Positions 33,116-40,681 of a stretch of DNA of 52,303 bases are shown in pieces. A program made the position numbers and the translations under genes. The notes under the pieces are model-generated. The model ran no database searches. It saw nothing but the letters and a program-made list of their open reading frames with translations, and was not told where the DNA came from. The stretch's first letter is position 1. Each line of letters opens with the position of its first letter. Origin of the DNA: Dehalococcoidales bacterium (lineage in GTDB: Bacteria > Chloroflexota > Dehalococcoidia > Dehalococcoidales > UBA3254); contig JAFGOB010000059.1 in the NCBI GenBank assembly GCA_016926695.1, positions 1 through 52,303 of the forward strand, read 5' to 3'.

Positions 33116-34172
33116 ATGCTACCTGCACTTTTTTTACTAAAGGTGAATATTTCAGCCTCCTGATATCAGGGGCTCCCGCGCAAAACATGGCTATTCTCAA
33201 TACTTCGGTCATTTCCCGGATGAGGCTCTCGACGGCCTCACTCGAAACAAGCGCCGCTTTCAACAGCGGGGCGGCGATACCGGCTATATCCGCTCCCAGG
33301 GCAATAGCCTTGGCCGCCTCCAGCCCGGAGCGTATTCCGCCGCTGGCAAAAAGGGGCAGTTCGGGTACGGCTTCGCGCGCCATCCTGATCGATTCAGCGG
33401 TGGGAATACCCCAGTCTGAGAAGGCCCTGGCTACCCGGCCGGACTGCGGGTCTTCCGTTCGCAGCCTCTCGATTTCGCTCCAGCAGGTACCTCCCGCTCC
33501 CGCCACATCGATCCCGGCCACACCCGCCTCCGCCAGGCTCAGGGCGACCTCCCCTGAAATACCTCCCCCCACCTCCTTGACAATCACGGGCACCGGCAGC
33601 CTGCGGCAAACAAGCCCGATTTTTTCCAGCAGACCGGCAAAGTCCGTATTTCCTTCAGGCTGAAGGGCTTCCTGGAGGGGATTCAAATGCAGTACCAGGG
33701 CATCCGCCCGGACAGCTTCGACGATCCGCAGGCACTCCGCAACGCCGAAGCCGTAGTTGAGCTGTACCGCTCCCAGGTTGGCAAAAAGCAGGATATCCGG
33801 GGCAACCTCCCTTACGCGGAAGGTTGATATCAGTTCCGGGTGTTCTATCAGGCAGCGCTGCGAGCCCAGACCCATAGCCATGCCGGCGGATTGGGCTGCC
33901 AGCGCCAGATTACGGTTAATACGCCCGGCCTCCTCTATTCCGCCTACCATCGGTGAAATCAAAAAAGGGGCCTGAAGCCTTTTGCCAAACAGCGTCACGG
34001 ACAGGTCGACATCAGACAGGTTGATCTCCGGCAAAGCCTTGTGGATGAAAGAATAACACTCCAGCCCGCTGGTAACGCCGCTGAACTGGACGGCTTCCTC
34101 CAGCGCCAGCCTCAAATGCTCCTCTTTGCGTTTTTTATGGCCTGAATTGAAAGACTGTTCCGTTTTTCTCAT
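33000..34172 (-). CDS. fni: Type 2 isopentenyl-diphosphate isomerase (Fni), FMN-dependent
   Basis: A 390-residue TIM-barrel enzyme. 'HKKRKEEHLRLAL' (RKxxH start), 'FLISPMVGGIEEAGRINRNL', 'GLGSQR', 'LHLNPLQEALQPEGNTDFAG' (QE catalytic region), and 'GGIRSGLEAAKAIALGADIAG' are conserved. It interconverts IPP and DMAPP and is needed to balance products of the DXP pathway begun by dxs in the same operon. The last 40 residues lie over hpnH in another frame and do not look family-like; typical Fni ends before this. ATG 34172 is preferred to GTG 34175. Confidence 0.92.
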   Translation of the reverse strand: MRKTEQSFNSGHKKRKEEHLRLALEEAVQFSGVTSGLECYSFIHKALPEINLSDVDLSVTLFGKRLQAPFLISPMVGGIEEAGRINRNLALAAQSAGMAMGLGSQRCLIEHPELISTFRVREVAPDILLFANLGAVQLNYGFGVAECLRIVEAVRADALVLHLNPLQEALQPEGNTDFAGLLEKIGLVCRRLPVPVIVKEVGGGISGEVALSLAEAGVAGIDVAGAGGTCWSEIERLRTEDPQSGRVARAFSDWGIPTAESIRMAREAVPELPLFASGGIRSGLEAAKAIALGADIAGIAAPLLKAALVSSEAVESLIREMTEVLRIAMFCAGAPDIRRLKYSPLVKKVQVAYEVFETTDRCAGRIPAEKNHAGCKPVSDGPDAGTPFSL

Positions 34173-34183
34173 CACGTCCCCAC

Positions 34184-35209
34184 TTAATATTCCCTGCTGG
34201 CTAAAAACCGGACCAGCTCGTCTATCCCGGCCCTGCTGACGGGGGACAGTTCCAGGGAATCAAGGATACCGGATGCAGAGGCGCAGTACCTATCAACCAT
34301 CTCCCGGGCATGTTCCCGCGTATCGACCGATTCAAATATCTCCAGAACTCGTCTGACTGTTTCTTCATCCATCAGGCGGTTTTTATATATGGATATCAGC
34401 TCCTCTTTGGTCCCGTCCCTGCTATTTTCCAGCGCGAACACCATGGGAAAACTCTTCTTGCGGCGCAGTATGTCGCTGCCGGCCGGCTTCCCGGTCTCAT
34501 TGCTGCTCCCCCAGATGCCCAGGATGTCATCCCTGATCTGGAAAGCCAGGCCCAGTTGCCAGCCTGCCTCGCTCAGCCCGGCAATTGTATCTTCACACTC
34601 CGTTCCCAGGCTGGCCCCCATCTTCATGGATACCGATATCAATGAGGCGGTTTTGCCCCCGATCATGGTCAGGTATTCCGCCTGGCTGATGTCGTAACGG
34701 TTCTCAAATTCGATATCCAGGTACTGGCCCTCTATCAATCTCAGGCTGGTCTCGTCCAGCAGCGCCTGTAATTCCGCCTGTTTTTCCAGGGGCACGCCGT
34801 GCCGGCCCAACCTTAATAGTGCTGTGTTGGCCAGTATCCGCATGGCAGTTCCGGCATTGATAGCCTGGGCTTTACCCCACAGTGCCCAGACCGTCGGACG
34901 GTGCCTTCTCTCGCGGTCGTTGTCCTGGATATCGTCATGAATAAGCGAAAAATTGTGGACCAGCTCAAGGGCAGCCGCAGCCGGCAGGGCCTGCCGGTAG
35001 ATACCTCCCGCCGCCTCGCAACTGAACAGACACAGGGCGGGACGCATCACTTTGCCGCTATTTCCCTGGACCGGATTGCCCTTTCTATCCATCCAGCCTA
35101 AATGGTACCGCATCATTTTGTAAAGAGGACAGGAGCGGCTGTCGATGACGGATTTGATCTCGCTCTCAATCTCGGAACGGTATTTTTCCAGTAAAACGGG
35201 TGTTTTCAT
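34184..35209 (-). CDS. Polyprenyl (farnesyl/geranylgeranyl-type) diphosphate synthase
   Basis: A 341-residue trans-prenyltransferase. The first Asp-rich motif 'LIHDDIQDNDRERR' (DDxxD) and the second 'FQIRDDILGIWG' (DDxx, final Asp replaced by Gly, as in many actinobacterial and Chloroflexota homologues) are clear. 'SGKVMRPALCLFSCEAAGG' and 'GGKTASL' also match. It probably makes FPP for squalene and other isoprenoids. ATG at 35209 overlaps the dxs stop by four bases (ATGA) with GGAGAGGAAG upstream. Chain length cannot be decided by eye. Confidence 0.92.
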   Translation of the reverse strand: MKTPVLLEKYRSEIESEIKSVIDSRSCPLYKMMRYHLGWMDRKGNPVQGNSGKVMRPALCLFSCEAAGGIYRQALPAAAALELVHNFSLIHDDIQDNDRERRHRPTVWALWGKAQAINAGTAMRILANTALLRLGRHGVPLEKQAELQALLDETSLRLIEGQYLDIEFENRYDISQAEYLTMIGGKTASLISVSMKMGASLGTECEDTIAGLSEAGWQLGLAFQIRDDILGIWGSSNETGKPAGSDILRRKKSFPMVFALENSRDGTKEELISIYKNRLMDEETVRRVLEIFESVDTREHAREMVDRYCASASGILDSLELSPVSRAGIDELVRFLASREY

Positions 35210-37101
35210 ACTTCCTCTCCGATCATCTGGCCTGCGGGCGACAGCAGCTCCGGGAAACACTCCCGGACAGTCCCGGCTATTCCCCCGGAATTAAGACTGT
35301 ACAGCGAACGTATCAGCTCCTGTTCCCCGTGCTCGATGAAGATGTCCGGGAGCCCCAGGCATTTCACCTTTACCTGGTTAACATCCCGGACTGATAAAAG
35401 CTCCAGCACCGCGCCGCCCAGTCCGCCGCATAGAGTATTCTCTTCAACCGTCAGCAGGCGGCGGGTCTTTTCAGCTTCAGCCAGGATCAGCCTGCTGTCC
35501 AGCGGTTTGGCAAAACGGGCGTCGATGACCGAACAGTCCGGCCCTTCCCCGGCCAGTATTTCGGCGGCCTCCAGGGACTCATCGACCAGCGGACCGATCG
35601 CCACTATCGCCAGATCGTGTCCTTCCCGTATTTTTCTTCCCTTGCCTACCGGGATTGCTGAATAATCGGCAGGCATTTCCAGGCCTCGCCCGCAGCCCCG
35701 GGGATAGCGGATAGCCACAGGTCGGCGGTAATGCACCGCGCTGTAGAGCAAATTCCGCAGCTCGACTTCATCGGCAGGCGAGGCGATATTCATGCCGGGC
35801 AGGCAGCGTAAAAAGGAAAGGTCGAAGGAACCCTGGTGAGTTCTGCCGTCTTCACCCACGATGCCGGCACGGTCGACGGCAAAAATCACCGGCAGACCGG
35901 GCAGGCAGACATCATGAATAATCTGGTCGTAAGCCCTTTGCAAAAAGGTTGAATATACAGCTACTATGGGAGTACACCCCCGGGAGGCCAGCCCGGCGGC
36001 CAGCGTGACGGCATGCTGCTCGCAGATGCCCACATCAAAGACCCTTCCGGGGAACTCAGCGGCCGCCTCTGCCAGCCCCGTACCGTCCAGCATGGCCGCG
36101 CTGATGACCGCCAGCTTCCTGTTTTCCCTCATCAGCTCCAGAACGGTCCGGCCGAAAACCTGGCTGTAGGTGGGCGCTTTCGGTTCCGGGCAGCCGGAGG
36201 GCGATATGCCGTGGTACCTGACCACATCGGACTCCGCCTCCGCATAGCCTTTGCCTTTCTGAGTTAAAACATGGACCAGTATGGTCCCGCTCTCAGCATC
36301 CCGTGCCCTCACCAGGGCCGCCTCCATTTCGCGGATATCATGCCCGTTCAGCGGGCCGAAGTACTTGAATCCCAGCTCTTCCCAGAAAGCGTTGGGAAGG
36401 AGCACCCTTTCCATGCTCCGTTTCATACGCCGGCTGATTGTCCAGGCCGATTCTCCGAAAGGCAGACGATGGAAGATACTCCTGGCCCTGCGTTTGGCCT
36501 CAACATAGCGGGTGTCCAGTTTCACCTGGTTGAAAAGCCGGGACAAGGCCCCGATGCTGGGAGAGATGGACATGCCGTTATCGTTCAGGACCACGATAAG
36601 CTTTTTGCCCAGGTGCCCGGCATGGTTGACGGCTTCAAGCGCTATCCCGGAACCGAGCGAACCGTCACCGATAACCGCCACTACCTGACAGCCGGTATTG
36701 TTCAGCTCACCGGCCAGGACCATGCCCAGCGCCGCCGAGATGGAGTTGCCGGAATGACCGGCCACAAAGGCATCGTGCCGGCTTTCCCAGGGTGCGGGGA
36801 AGCCGGAAAGCCCCCCGTATTGGCGGAGGGTGGCAAAACGCTGCCGGCGGCCGGTCAATATTTTATGGGTATAGCTCTGGTGGCCTACATCCCAGACGAT
36901 CTTGTCACGCGGGCTATCGAAAACCCGGTGCAGGGCGATGGTCAGCTCCACCGTGCCCAGGCTGGAAGCCAGGTGACCTCCGTTCAGGGAGACTACCCTG
37001 ATCATCTCCTGACGGGCTTCCTCCGCCACTTGATCAAGCTCCCCGTAGCTTAATTTCTTGATGTCCGCCGGGGAATCGATTCGGTCCAGTATCCCGGTCA
37101 T
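35206..37101 (-). CDS. dxs: 1-deoxy-D-xylulose-5-phosphate synthase
   Basis: A 631-residue thiamine-diphosphate enzyme. 'WDVGHQSYTHKILTGRR', 'VAVIGDGSLGSGIALEAVNH' (GDG...N ThDP/Mg motif), 'VHVLTQKGKGYAEAE', and 'DRAGIVGEDGRTHQGSFDLS' are diagnostic. It condenses pyruvate and glyceraldehyde 3-phosphate, the entry to the MEP/DXP pathway. It is the first gene of the minus-strand train, so substrate supply is linked to hopanoid formation. The start is ATG at 37101; upstream on the same strand lie TACCTAG repeats. Confidence 0.95.
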   Translation of the reverse strand: MTGILDRIDSPADIKKLSYGELDQVAEEARQEMIRVVSLNGGHLASSLGTVELTIALHRVFDSPRDKIVWDVGHQSYTHKILTGRRQRFATLRQYGGLSGFPAPWESRHDAFVAGHSGNSISAALGMVLAGELNNTGCQVVAVIGDGSLGSGIALEAVNHAGHLGKKLIVVLNDNGMSISPSIGALSRLFNQVKLDTRYVEAKRRARSIFHRLPFGESAWTISRRMKRSMERVLLPNAFWEELGFKYFGPLNGHDIREMEAALVRARDAESGTILVHVLTQKGKGYAEAESDVVRYHGISPSGCPEPKAPTYSQVFGRTVLELMRENRKLAVISAAMLDGTGLAEAAAEFPGRVFDVGICEQHAVTLAAGLASRGCTPIVAVYSTFLQRAYDQIIHDVCLPGLPVIFAVDRAGIVGEDGRTHQGSFDLSFLRCLPGMNIASPADEVELRNLLYSAVHYRRPVAIRYPRGCGRGLEMPADYSAIPVGKGRKIREGHDLAIVAIGPLVDESLEAAEILAGEGPDCSVIDARFAKPLDSRLILAEAEKTRRLLTVEENTLCGGLGGAVLELLSVRDVNQVKVKCLGLPDIFIEHGEQELIRSLYSLNSGGIAGTVRECFPELLSPAGQMIGEEV

Positions 37102-37190
37102 AAGTACAACCCTTGCTGGCAGCGACCATATACTCGCAGCATAATACCTGCTTTCATCAATACGGCGTTAAATATGCCTGGACTTGCAAC

Positions 37191-37244
37191 TTACCTAGAC
37201 TATCTATGTACCTAGTTAATCTATGTACCTAGATAAACTAGGTA
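37191..37244. promoter_or_regulatory. TACCTAG repeat cluster upstream of dxs
   Basis: Three direct TACCTAG units (about 37191, 37209 and 37226) and one inverted CTAGGTA (about 37238) occur within 54 bases. Two of them are part of a 14-base direct repeat ATCTATGTACCTAG with a 17-base period (37202-37215 and 37219-37232). The cluster lies about 90 bases before dxs and could bind a regulator of the hopanoid train. The remainder of 37102-37493 shows no convincing gene; an open frame at 37223-37525 has no family resemblance. Confidence 0.5.
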
Positions 37245-37493
37245 TACCACTTGAAAAAATATTTGTCAATAGAGTGATCGCTGAAAAAGTAACATATTCA
37301 GTCCACTCTGAGGAAGGCTTAGCCCGACGTGAGAGTCTCTTGAATCCTGGATCCTCACGCTTCGATAAAAAAAAGGATGTATCGAGAAAGGAACCAATCA
37401 GGGAGGTTGGTGTGGGCGTAGAATATACACCTGTCTTGATGACTGGCAACCTCCGCGCCGGAGTTGTATTATACATACAAGAGGAAATATCGA

Positions 37494-37787
37494 ATGAGAC
37501 AGGAAGAAGTACTATCTATCCTTAAGAGAAATCAAACGGAACTGCGGAGCCTGGGTGTTCGCTCTCTGGCACTTTTCGGCTCGGTGGCGCGGAATGAGGC
37601 CAGTCTCCAAAGTGATGTAGACCTGCTGGTGGAAATAGAACGCCCCATGGGGCTTTTCGGACTGCTTCGCATCCAGCATTTCATTGAACAGCTTCTTGGC
37701 GGCGCTGAGGTTGATCTGGTCGTTAAAGAATCAATACTGGATGAGCTGAAAGATGACATCATGGAGGACGCAGTCCGTGTCATCTAG
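37494..37787 (+). CDS. mntA: MntA-type minimal nucleotidyltransferase (antitoxin)
   Basis: A 97-residue protein of the minimal nucleotidyltransferase fold: 'SLALFGSVARNEASLQSDVDLLVE' region shows GSxxR followed by SDxD, the metal-binding carboxylates. In characterised pairs this enzyme AMPylates a tyrosine of the HEPN toxin and so neutralises it. ATG at 37494 has AGAGGAAAT upstream; an earlier start at 37464 adds ten residues of no similarity. It overlaps hepT by 11 bases. Confidence 0.87.
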   Translation: MRQEEVLSILKRNQTELRSLGVRSLALFGSVARNEASLQSDVDLLVEIERPMGLFGLLRIQHFIEQLLGGAEVDLVVKESILDELKDDIMEDAVRVI

Positions 37788-38130
37788 TAAAAGAAAATGG
37801 AAGTTTCGCCTGCGGCATATAATCGAAGCTATCCAGCGCATCAAGCAATATACGGATGGAATAAGCTTCGAGCAGTTTGCCGCTGATATAAAGACTTTTG
37901 ATGCCGTAGTACGTAATCTTACGATAATAGGTGAAGCCGCCCGCCAGATTCCCACTGAGATAGAAGGAGCTTTTCCCGAAGTGCCATGGGCTGAGATGCG
38001 AGCTTTGAGAAACATCCTGACACATGAATACGATAGGGTGGATATCCGCATTATCTGGGATACTGTTCAGAATGATCTGCCGCCGCTGGTTCCTCTGATG
38101 GAAAAGATATTGCTGGAGGCTTCTGAATGA
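37777..38130 (+). CDS. hepT: HepT-like HEPN ribonuclease toxin (DUF86)
   Basis: A 117-residue helical protein. The HEPN active-site motif RxxxxHxY is present as 'RNILTHEYDRVD' (about 91-102), with the preceding 'NLTIIGEAARQIP' block typical of DUF86. It is probably an RNase toxin whose Tyr is AMPylated by MntA. GTG at 37777 is chosen because GGAGG lies nine bases upstream; it overlaps the mntA stop. The gap 38131-38410 after it contains no recognisable gene. Confidence 0.87.
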   Translation: MSSSKRKWKFRLRHIIEAIQRIKQYTDGISFEQFAADIKTFDAVVRNLTIIGEAARQIPTEIEGAFPEVPWAEMRALRNILTHEYDRVDIRIIWDTVQNDLPPLVPLMEKILLEASE

Positions 38131-38410
38131 GCCAGAGTACTCTCAAAAATCCAGAAAGCTATTGAGACAGGATAAGATAATCTTCACCGCCAGGAAGCTG
38201 AAGAAATTTCTCATGTGCCGCCTTTTTGCCTGTGGACCGGCGCCACTGGAGTAAACAGAAAAAGTACCACTCAAACAGACGGAATTCGGTCCAATGTCTG
38301 AATATTGGGAAGTGACTGGACCCGGCAAGGCCAGGGAAAAGAAGTCATGTACACCTGCGAGGAAGGTGTGAATAAAATTGCCACAGAAATAACCCTTGAG
38401 GAGCGGCCCT

Positions 38411-38929
38411 ATGACCGGTGAATCTATCGTTCCTGTTGAGAGGATTGAAAAAGCCATTCTATTAATCCGCAATGAGAAGGTCATGCTCGATACCGACCTG
38501 GCACAGCTTTACGGGGTCGAGACCAGGGTTTTAATCCAGGCCGTCAAGCGCAACATCGAGCGTTTTCCTCAGGATTTCATGTTCCAGCTCGATGAAAAGG
38601 AATTCGCCGTCTTGAGATCACATTTTGTGACCTCAAGTGATTGGGGTGGCCGGCGATATCCGCCCTTCGCCTTCACCGAGCAGGGGGTCGCCATGCTCTC
38701 CGGCGTTTTGCGCAGCCCGCGCGCCATCCAGGTGAATATCGAGATAATGCGGGCTTTTATCCGCCTGCGGCAGATGCTGGCCTCCCATGCGGACCTCGCC
38801 CGTAAACTGGACGCACTGGAAGAGAGGTATGACGCCCAGTTCGAAGAGGTATTTGAAGCCATTCGCCAGTTGATGACGCCGCCGGAACCGAAACAGCGTT
38901 CTATAGGCTTTCGAACCGGCCGTGAATAG
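38411..38929 (+). CDS. ORF6N domain-containing protein
   Basis: A 172-residue protein. The ORF6N domain occupies about residues 5-95: '[20 protein letters not shown]', '[20 protein letters not shown]', and '[20 protein letters not shown]' are hallmarks. A helical C-terminus with '[20 protein letters not shown]' follows, as usual. ORF6N/KilA-N proteins are common in phage and mobile regions and are thought to bind DNA. Placed beside HepT-MntA, it marks a small accessory island. ATG 38411 follows TTGAGGAGCGG. Confidence 0.88.
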   Translation: MTGESIVPVERIEKAILLIRNEKVMLDTDLAQLYGVETRVLIQAVKRNIERFPQDFMFQLDEKEFAVLRSHFVTSSDWGGRRYPPFAFTEQGVAMLSGVLRSPRAIQVNIEIMRAFIRLRQMLASHADLARKLDALEERYDAQFEEVFEAIRQLMTPPEPKQRSIGFRTGRE

Positions 38930-39013
38930 CATCTTTAATCCGGGAATAAGTTGAAGGTCGCAAATTGTCACCTGAATAATGATAGTCACACTGGTTTTCC
39001 TCCGGATGGAAAT

Positions 39014-40570
39014 ATGGCTGGAAAATTCACTGCCCGCCCCCATCCCGCGATATATGAGATCAATACCGCGGCCTGGCTGTATGAGCTTTCACTTTCACAG
39101 GGGAAACCGCTAAGGCTGGGAGAGGTTCCCTCCGGGGAATGGGACGCCCTGGCCGCCCGGGGAATGGACTACGTCTGGCTGATGGGGGTCTGGCAGCGCA
39201 GCCGGGCGGGACGCGGAATCGTACTGGAGAGCAGCGGATTCAGGCAGCTCTTTGACGGTGTCCTGCCGGGCTGGAAGGATGAAGATGTGACGGGGTCCCC
39301 CTACGCCGTTTCTTCCTTCAGCCCTTCTGGACTGATCGGCGGCTGGAAAGACCTTGACGCCGCCCGCCGGGAACTGCATCGAAGGGGTATGGGACTGGTG
39401 CTGGACTTCATCCCCAATCATACGGCACTGGACCATACCTGGGTAGCCGAACACCCGGAATACTTTATCCGGGGTACAAAAGACGACTATGCGAGGGAGC
39501 CTTCCGCCTTTTTCCCCATCGATTCAAACGGACGGATCGTGTATATCGCTCACGGTTGCGATCCCAACTTCCCTCCCTGGACGGACACCGCCCAGCTTGA
39601 CTATTTTAATCCTGAAGCCCGGCAGGCCATGCTCGGCGTGCTGGAGAAAACGGCCCGGCACTGCGACGGCGTGCGCTGCGATATGGCCATGCTGGTCCTG
39701 AACGGTATTTTCCGGCAGACCTGGGGACGGTTCGATAGCGGCGGCAGCCCGCAAAGGGAGTTCTGGAACGAGGCACTGGAAAGAGTGCCGGAGCTGCTCT
39801 ATATCGCCGAGGCCTACTGGGATACGGGGTGGTCTCTCCAGCAGCTCGGCTTCGACTTCACCTATGATAAAAGGCTGTACGACCGGCTGAAAGATGCCCC
39901 TTACCGCGAGGTCTACCTGCACCTCACCGCTGAAATGGCCTACCAGCAGAAGCTGCTGCGTTTCGTGGAAAACCATGACGAACCCCGCAGCCTGGCGGCC
40001 TTCGGAAGGGAAAAGGTCAAACCTGCGGCGCTTCTAGCCTCCACGCTCCCCGGCATGAGGCTCTATTTCCAGGGACAGACGGAAGGCAGGCAAGTGCGTC
40101 TTCCTCTCCAGTTACGCCGCCTGAAACCCGATCCCGGCAACGACGAAATCAGGGAATTTTATGGCCGGCTTATGCCCCTGGTAGACCGCGACATCTTTCA
40201 TCACGGCTCCTGGCGGTTGAAACAGGTCTTCCCCGCCACTTCCGATAACGGGGCCTCCTGCGAGGAGGACTCATTTAGCGATGAGGGCTCCTCGCACGAT
40301 GAGGGCTCCTCTCACGATGAGGGCTCCATAATCGCCTGTACCTGGAAGCTGGCAGATAGGCTGATGCTGGTACTGGCTAATCTCAGTCCCCGGCCCGCCG
40401 CCGGCAGGATCAATTTCCCGGACGACGCTGACGAAGAACGGGAATACTCTTTCAGCGACCAATTCAGCCCCGAGTCATTTCGCCGGAGCGGGAAGATAAT
40501 GGCCTATCCCGGTCTGGTTTTCCCGCTGGACGGGTACGGGATCAAGGTCTATGACATTTCACCGGCATAA
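39014..40570 (+). CDS. GH13 alpha-amylase-family protein
   Basis: A 518-residue TIM-barrel glycosidase. The four GH13 regions are present: 'LVLDFIPNHTALDH' (region I), 'DGVRCDMAML' with the nucleophile Asp (II), 'LLYIAEAYWD' with the acid Glu (III), and 'FVENHDEPR' (IV). It starts 'HPAIYEINTAAWLYEL', lacks a signal peptide and so probably acts in the cytoplasm on alpha-glucans or trehalose/sucrose-like sugars. Near residues 418-440 the beta-rich C-terminal domain contains a low-complexity insert with repeated DEGSSH. ATG 39014 is preferred over TTG 38951 because homologues start close to IYEIN. Confidence 0.88.
   Translation: MAGKFTARPHPAIYEINTAAWLYELSLSQGKPLRLGEVPSGEWDALAARGMDYVWLMGVWQRSRAGRGIVLESSGFRQLFDGVLPGWKDEDVTGSPYAVSSFSPSGLIGGWKDLDAARRELHRRGMGLVLDFIPNHTALDHTWVAEHPEYFIRGTKDDYAREPSAFFPIDSNGRIVYIAHGCDPNFPPWTDTAQLDYFNPEARQAMLGVLEKTARHCDGVRCDMAMLVLNGIFRQTWGRFDSGGSPQREFWNEALERVPELLYIAEAYWDTGWSLQQLGFDFTYDKRLYDRLKDAPYREVYLHLTAEMAYQQKLLRFVENHDEPRSLAAFGREKVKPAALLASTLPGMRLYFQGQTEGRQVRLPLQLRRLKPDPGNDEIREFYGRLMPLVDRDIFHHGSWRLKQVFPATSDNGASCEEDSFSDEGSSHDEGSSHDEGSIIACTWKLADRLMLVLANLSPRPAAGRINFPDDADEEREYSFSDQFSPESFRRSGKIMAYPGLVFPLDGYGIKVYDISPA
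40279..40326 (+). repeat. In-frame 18-base tandem repeat inside the GH13 gene
   Basis: The unit GATGAGGGCTCCTC(G/T)CAC occurs two times in full and once in part, encoding DEGSSH-DEGSSH-DEGS. It keeps the reading frame and sits in the C-terminal domain, away from the active site. Confidence 0.85.
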
Positions 40571-40611
40571 ACAACCTCCGCATACGATATGAAAATCCCC
40601 CCTTTTTTACC

Positions 40612-40641
40612 TTGCCAAAACGGGTGATTTACCCCTATCAT
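40612..40641 (+). promoter_or_regulatory. Possible promoter of tldD
   Basis: TTGCCA (40612-40617) and TATCAT (40636-40641) with an 18-base spacer lie about 40 bases before the tldD start. Confidence 0.4.
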
Positions 40642-40681
40642 GTAAATTAGTGTCCAGTAAAACAATCAGAGGAAAAAGCCT

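Noticed and set aside
36271..37053. A 260-codon plus-strand open frame antisense to dxs
   Set aside because: dxs is unambiguous on the other strand. The antisense frame is rich in Pro/Gly/His/Arg, as expected from GC-rich codon shadowing.
37191..37244. Possible CRISPR array
   Set aside because: Units are only 7-14 bases, spacers are 3-10 bases, and there are no cas genes.
37223..37525. A 100-codon open frame downstream of the TACCTAG cluster
   Set aside because: No family resemblance, its start lies in the repeat cluster, no good ribosome site, and it overlaps the start of mntA.
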